From Bacteroidota bacterium (lineage in GTDB: Bacteria > Bacteroidota > Bacteroidia > B-17B0 > Aurantibacillaceae), in contig JAFLBH010000001.1 in NCBI GenBank assembly GCA_017303905.1, positions 1,403,809 through 1,467,808 of the forward strand: 64,000 nt of DNA, written 5' to 3'. Below, piece by piece: positions 60,311 to 64,000 of the stretch. The translations under genes were made by a program, and so were the position numbers. Position 1 is the stretch's first letter, and each line of letters starts with the position of its first letter. The notes beneath the pieces were generated by a model. The model did not search any database, was not told where the DNA came from, and was given only the letters and a program-made list of their open reading frames with translations.

Positions 60311-61249
60311 ATGAAAGTATCAGTTATTGGCGCAGGAAACGTAGGCGCATCATGTGCAGAGTATATTGCATTAAATCGTATTGCAAGCGAAGTAGTAATT
60401 TTAGATATCAAAGAAAATTTCGCTGAAGGTAAAGCTTTAGACTTAATGCAAACCGCAACATTAAATGGATTCAATACACGTATCAGCGGAAGTACAAACG
60501 ATTATACTAAAACTGCAAACAGTGATGTTGTTGTTATCACAAGTGGTATTCCTCGTAAGCCGGGCATGACGCGTGAAGAATTAATCGGCATCAACGCTGG
60601 TATTGTAAAAACAGTAACTGAAAACGTATTAAAAAATTCACCGAATGCAATTATCATCGTTGTAAGTAATCCAATGGATACGATGACTTACTTAGCACTT
60701 AAGTCAAGCAAATTGCCTAAGCAACGTGTTATCGGTATGGGTGGAATTTTAGATAGCTCTCGCTTTAAATATTATTTATCTACAGCATTAAATGTGCCTG
60801 CTAGTGATGTGCAAGGTTATGTTGTAGGCGGACACGGAGATACAACCATGATTCCTTTAACTCGTTTAGCTACATATAATGGAACTTCGGTTTCAAAATA
60901 CATGGATGCTGAAAAATTAAAGAAAGTAGCTGCTGATACAATGGTAGGTGGTGCAACTTTAACCGGCATGTTAGGTACTTCTGCATGGTATGCACCGGGA
61001 GCTTCTGTGGCTGCATTAGTTGACAGCATCGTAAACGATCACAAAAAATTATACACTTGCTGCGTTGCCTTAGATGGAGAATACGGACAAAAAGATATTT
61101 GCTTAGGTGTTCCAGTTGTTATTGGTAAAAATGGTTGGGAAAAAATCGTTGACTTCAACTTAAATGATGAAGAGAAGGCAGCATTCGCTAAGAGCGCAGA
61201 TGCAGTTCGTGCAATGAACAATGTATTAAGTGAAATCAAAGTATCTTAA
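60311..61249 (+). CDS. mdh: Malate dehydrogenase
   Basis: Interconverts malate and oxaloacetate with NAD(H) in the TCA cycle. 312 residues of the LDH-like MDH group. Visible: GAGNVGASCAEY for NAD binding, SGIPRKPGMTREEL with the substrate-binding arginine loop, VVSNPMDTMTYLA, GMGGILDSSRF and VVGGHGDTTM with the catalytic histidine. A single-gene unit, with a perfect terminator palindrome after it and a near-consensus -7 box (TATATTTA) upstream. Confidence 0.97.
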   Translation: MKVSVIGAGNVGASCAEYIALNRIASEVVILDIKENFAEGKALDLMQTATLNGFNTRISGSTNDYTKTANSDVVVITSGIPRKPGMTREELIGINAGIVKTVTENVLKNSPNAIIIVVSNPMDTMTYLALKSSKLPKQRVIGMGGILDSSRFKYYLSTALNVPASDVQGYVVGGHGDTTMIPLTRLATYNGTSVSKYMDAEKLKKVAADTMVGGATLTGMLGTSAWYAPGASVAALVDSIVNDHKKLYTCCVALDGEYGQKDICLGVPVVIGKNGWEKIVDFNLNDEEKAAFAKSADAVRAMNNVLSEIKVS

Positions 61250-61266
61250 TAATTCAGAATATCAAT

Positions 61267-61296
61267 AAAAGGGAAGCAATTGCTTCCCTTTTTTAT
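61267..61296. terminator. Terminator after mdh (perfect palindrome)
   Basis: 26-base perfect palindrome (61267-61292) with core GGGAAGCAA and its complement, followed by a T run. Confidence 0.88.
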
Positions 61297-61359
61297 TAAT
61301 ATTAATTAATTGTTTACACCTTGGTTGAGAATTACACGATTATTCAAAGAATAGAAAGG

Positions 61360-63147
61360 ATGAAAAATATTCATTTCATTCTGCCAACGGTTATTCTATT
61401 GTTTACTCTTGTAGTTTACTTTGGTTCTTTAAGTAATGGTTTTGTTAGCAATTGGGATGATGGTATTTATCTTTTGGACAACGTTGAATTAAAATCTATC
61501 GATCATAGCGGGTTTGGTACATTCGCTAAAAAGGCTTTTACAGGTTTCTCTAATGGACATTATCATCCAATAACAACATTAGTCTATGGAGTAGTGTATA
61601 AGATGTTTGGGCTAAATCCAATCGCTTATCATGTATTAAGCTTGTTAATTCATTTATTAAACTCTTTATTGATTTATTTTTTTGTGAGATTGCTGCTGGA
61701 AAACGCATTTATCGCTTTTTTTGTCTCTTTACTGTTTGCAATTCACCCTATGCATGTTGAATCCGTAGCTTGGATATCCGATTTAAAAGATTTGTTGTGT
61801 ACATTATTTTATGTTTCCGGTTTATATGTTTATGTTAAAAATTATAACCAACCTAATTTGAAATCAAAATCAAAGGTTTTCGTTTTGTTTTTCCTTGCTT
61901 TGTTAAGTAAGTCAATGGCGATTACAATGCCATTTGTTTTGATTTTATATGATTTCTATAAGGAAAGGAAAATAGTAATGAGCGCTATTTTAGCAAAGAC
62001 TCCAATGATTTTGTTGTCAGTACTATTCGCTTATTTGTCTGTTCTTTCACAAAAAAGTTCTAATGCCCTTGGTGAGATGGGTTCAATTCCGTTTTACTTC
62101 AGAATTTGCTTCGCCAGCTATGCTCTGATGATGTACCTTGTAAAATTGGTTTGGTTTGGAGGTTTATCCGCGTTTTACAATTACCCCTTAATAAATGATG
62201 CTAAGTTGCCGTTAATTTATTATTTAGCAGTATTGGTTCCAATAGCTCTAATGCTTTTGCTATTTTTATCTAAATGGAATAAGCATTTTCTGTGGTTCTG
62301 CATTGGTTTTTTTGTAATAACTATATTCCCTGTATTGCAATTAGTGCCTGCAGGGAATGTTAATTTGGCAGACCGTTATACTTATCTGCCGTATTTAGGA
62401 CTTTTCATATTATTGGGTGTGATTTTGAATCAGGTATTAACTTATTGCAATGAGCTTTTAAAGAAAATAGTTTACATGACTTCCATTTTGTTTATGGTTT
62501 TTTCAGGGTATGTTAGCTATAGTCGCACTAAGGTATGGAAGGATAGTCAATCCCTGTGGGATGATACAATTAAAAAGAATCCTCAGGCTGCGCTGCCTTA
62601 TTGCAACAGGGGCGTATTGTCTTTTCAAAAGGGAAATTTAGAAAGTGCCCTTGCGGATTTTAATACAGCTTTACAGCTAAGTCCGTGGCATGTGTCATCC
62701 CATTACAATCGTGGATTGATATTAATGAAGTTTAATCGCTATAAGGAAGCCTTGCCTGATTTTACGTATGTGTTGAATAACAATCCGAGAGATGTTGTTT
62801 CAGTTTTAATGAATAGAGCCTTGGCTTATACTTATTCAGGCGGCTATATGGATGCAATCAATGATTATACAGCCGTATTAAAGCTTAATCCAAATATAGC
62901 GGATGCTTATTATTACCGCGCTCTCAATTGGCATACCATCAATCAATTTCCAAATGCTGTTGTGGATCTGGATATAGTTCTAAGAATGAATCCGAAAAAT
63001 TCAAAAGCAATTGTTTTAAGAGGCTTAAGCTATTATAAACTATCTGAATTCACTAAAGCCTACAATGATTTAATTTTAGCATATCAATTAGGAGAAGCAG
63101 TAGATGCGGCACTATTAGAAGAACTTAAATCCAGAGTGAGCCAATAA
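61360..63147 (+). CDS. Multi-spanning membrane protein with TPR tail (TMTC-like)
   Basis: 595 residues from ATG 61360 (MKNIHFILPTVILLFTLV); a TTG 39 bases upstream is possible. The N-terminal part (1-400) has about ten transmembrane helices and the pattern NGFVSNWDDGIYLLDN in the first loop and AIHPMHVESVAWISDLKDLL, recalling the GT-C-fold glycosyltransferases of the TMTC/O-mannosyltransferase type. The C-terminal part (about 405-595) is tetratricopeptide repeats (YCNRGVLSFQKGNLESALAD, HYNRGLILMKFNRYKEALPD). It may be a protein-glycosylating enzyme; no substrate can be told. It lies after mdh and before a cupin. Confidence 0.82.
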   Translation: MKNIHFILPTVILLFTLVVYFGSLSNGFVSNWDDGIYLLDNVELKSIDHSGFGTFAKKAFTGFSNGHYHPITTLVYGVVYKMFGLNPIAYHVLSLLIHLLNSLLIYFFVRLLLENAFIAFFVSLLFAIHPMHVESVAWISDLKDLLCTLFYVSGLYVYVKNYNQPNLKSKSKVFVLFFLALLSKSMAITMPFVLILYDFYKERKIVMSAILAKTPMILLSVLFAYLSVLSQKSSNALGEMGSIPFYFRICFASYALMMYLVKLVWFGGLSAFYNYPLINDAKLPLIYYLAVLVPIALMLLLFLSKWNKHFLWFCIGFFVITIFPVLQLVPAGNVNLADRYTYLPYLGLFILLGVILNQVLTYCNELLKKIVYMTSILFMVFSGYVSYSRTKVWKDSQSLWDDTIKKNPQAALPYCNRGVLSFQKGNLESALADFNTALQLSPWHVSSHYNRGLILMKFNRYKEALPDFTYVLNNNPRDVVSVLMNRALAYTYSGGYMDAINDYTAVLKLNPNIADAYYYRALNWHTINQFPNAVVDLDIVLRMNPKNSKAIVLRGLSYYKLSEFTKAYNDLILAYQLGEAVDAALLEELKSRVSQ

Positions 63148-63200
63148 GTTATTTTATTATGGCTTTGTATACAATTTTGTAAAATATAAACAAACAACAG

Positions 63201-63488
63201 ATGAATTTAAACTCAATTCACACAGAAGAAAAGTCGCTAAGCACTAAAAAAATATTCTCGGGAGGCGAAGGGAGTGTAGTTTCTATACAATTAAAAGCAG
63301 GTGGTCTGTTAAAGGAACATATTACAACTATACCGGCCTTATTAATTTGCATAAATGGAAAAGCTATTTTTAAAAGCGAAAAGGGAGAAGAATATAATTT
63401 GTCATCCGGTGATTTCGTAAATATTGAAGCCAACGTTAAGCACTTGGTGGAAGGTGTAGAGGATGCCCAGCTGGTGTTGGTGAAGTAG
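63201..63488 (+). CDS. Single-domain cupin protein
   Basis: 95 residues. A small beta-barrel pattern with KAGGLLKEHITTIPALLICINGKAIF, SSGDFVNIEANVKHLVEGVE matches the cupin family, although only two of the four usual metal ligands (His-x-x and His near 80) are clear. It could be a sugar-binding, regulatory or metal-binding cupin. It starts 53 bases after the TPR gene and converges with the HhH gene with only 2 bases between the stops. Confidence 0.8.
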   Translation: MNLNSIHTEEKSLSTKKIFSGGEGSVVSIQLKAGGLLKEHITTIPALLICINGKAIFKSEKGEEYNLSSGDFVNIEANVKHLVEGVEDAQLVLVK

Positions 63489-63490
63489 GA

Positions 63491-64000
63491 TTAAAATCCC
63501 AAATAAGCTTCAATCTTTTTGAATGTTTCTTCGCCAACAATTTCGATCACTTGCTCTTTACTTTTAATGGCTCCGTTTTTTCTACGCCAGTTAAATATGG
63601 CTTTGGTTTCTTCGTAACTAATGTATGGATGGGCATTCAGCTCTTTAAAATTTTCGGTATTCAAATTTAGTTTGGAAACTAATGCTGCATCAACTTTAAC
63701 ATGGTTCTTTATAGATAAATACAAAGTATCGGTAAAGCCATACACTTCTTTCAATTGTTCTGTACTGTAAAATCCTCCCAGTAAACTTCTGTATTTTAAA
63801 ATCCGTTTCGCATAGCCTCCGCCAATTCCGGGTAAAGGAAGTAAACTTATGCTGTCGGCACTGTTTAATTCTATGACTTTAATTTCCTTTTTCGCAATCG
63901 GTTTTTCAGCTGACGCTAATTTGTTTTCATTCTTATTTTCGACTTCAATAAAAATGTAAGGTTCAATGGAAGCGTATAATTCAGGACTGATACCATAAAC
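63491..64000 (-). CDS. ComEA-like helix-hairpin-helix DNA-binding protein (truncated by window end)
   Basis: The frame on the minus strand is open to the window edge (codons at 64000 downward), so the N-terminus lies outside. At least 169 residues are visible. Two helix-hairpin-helix units are clear: LNSADSISLLPLPGIGGGYA, KRILKYRSLLGGFYSTEQL, and LNLNTENFKELNAHPYISYE, KAIFNWRRKNGAIKSKEQV. This is the ComEA-type repeat that binds DNA non-specifically and serves uptake in competence. A role in DNA uptake is inferred only. Confidence 0.88.
   Translation of the reverse strand, partial: VYGISPELYASIEPYIFIEVENKNENKLASAEKPIAKKEIKVIELNSADSISLLPLPGIGGGYAKRILKYRSLLGGFYSTEQLKEVYGFTDTLYLSIKNHVKVDAALVSKLNLNTENFKELNAHPYISYEETKAIFNWRRKNGAIKSKEQVIEIVGEETFKKIEAYLGF

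Noticed and set aside
1-64000. CRISPR arrays, tRNA or rRNA genes, transposases, prophage
   Set aside because: No regular spacer-repeat pattern, no GTTCRA-type tRNA arm with a cloverleaf, and no recombinase or phage protein motif was found in any frame.

Overview
The window reads as a stretch of chromosome from a low-GC member of the Bacteroidota, most likely Flavobacteriales or an allied order. The sequence shows gliding-motility genes gldF and gldG, two proteins with C-terminal type IX secretion (T9SS type A) sorting domains, DUF4783, DUF4834 and DUF4295 family genes, a DUF4295-rpmG-rpmB ribosomal cluster, many secreted lipoproteins, and promoters of the Bacteroidota form (TTTG, about 20 bases, TAnnTTTG) in place of -35/-10 boxes. 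I see no tRNA, rRNA, CRISPR array, transposase or prophage. Gene order and content look mostly like ordinary core genome, with a few accessory spots.

Layout. 1-5040: a cell-envelope cluster of two paralogous outer-membrane proteins with calcium-binding TSP3 loops, a Thr/Glu-repeat protein and SPOR domains. 5155-8454: NADP isocitrate dehydrogenase, then acetyl-CoA carboxylase accB-accC. 8532-9593: a tandem pair of small Cys/His membrane proteins. 9628-12777: a thioredoxin, a peptidoglycan transglycosylase, a beta-lactamase-like serine hydrolase and an esterase. 12817-15254: gldF-gldG. 15352-20668: mixed small genes (ChaN-like, MazG-like, symporter, WG-repeat, DinB), including a strong palindromic repeat at 18582-18668. 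20818-26901: yidC, then a divergent pair of an N-acetylmuramoyl-L-alanine amidase with SPOR-like tail and an LptD-like protein sharing one promoter region. 26898-34027: lipoprotein, thioredoxin, T9SS cargo, AsmA-like protein, fatty-acid desaturase, rlmH. 34078-39016: DUF4783-nadC, a large M1 peptidase fused to an outer-membrane barrel, and a PH-like protein. 39164-42727: a giant BNR-type T9SS cargo. 42810-43419: a frameshifted DUF6992-like gene. 43485-48375: a nucleotide-sugar (surface polysaccharide) operon. 48410-53798: TonB-like protein, ftsY, DUF4295, rpmG, rpmB, lysA, lysC, all on the minus strand. 54101-64000: ppsA, carB, small membrane proteins, mdh, a TMTC-like membrane TPR protein, a cupin and a ComEA-like helix-hairpin-helix protein running off the end.

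How the parts fit. Much of the window is about building the envelope: peptidoglycan synthesis and cleavage (MtgA, amidase, SPOR proteins), membrane and LPS assembly (YidC, FtsY, LptD, AsmA), fatty-acid synthesis and desaturation (AccB, AccC, desaturase) and surface sugars (WlbB, WlbA, UDP-sugar dehydrogenase, RfbB). Central metabolism (Icd, Mdh, PpsA, CarB, LysA, LysC, NadC) fills the rest.

The items that most deserve a second look are the M1 peptidase-barrel fusion, two intergenic elements built of 7-base repeats just before accC and carB, the palindrome inside the overlapping amidase/lptD promoters, the 87-base palindromic repeat, the frameshifted gene at 43 kb, and a 12-base leader motif shared by the lysC and rpmB operons.
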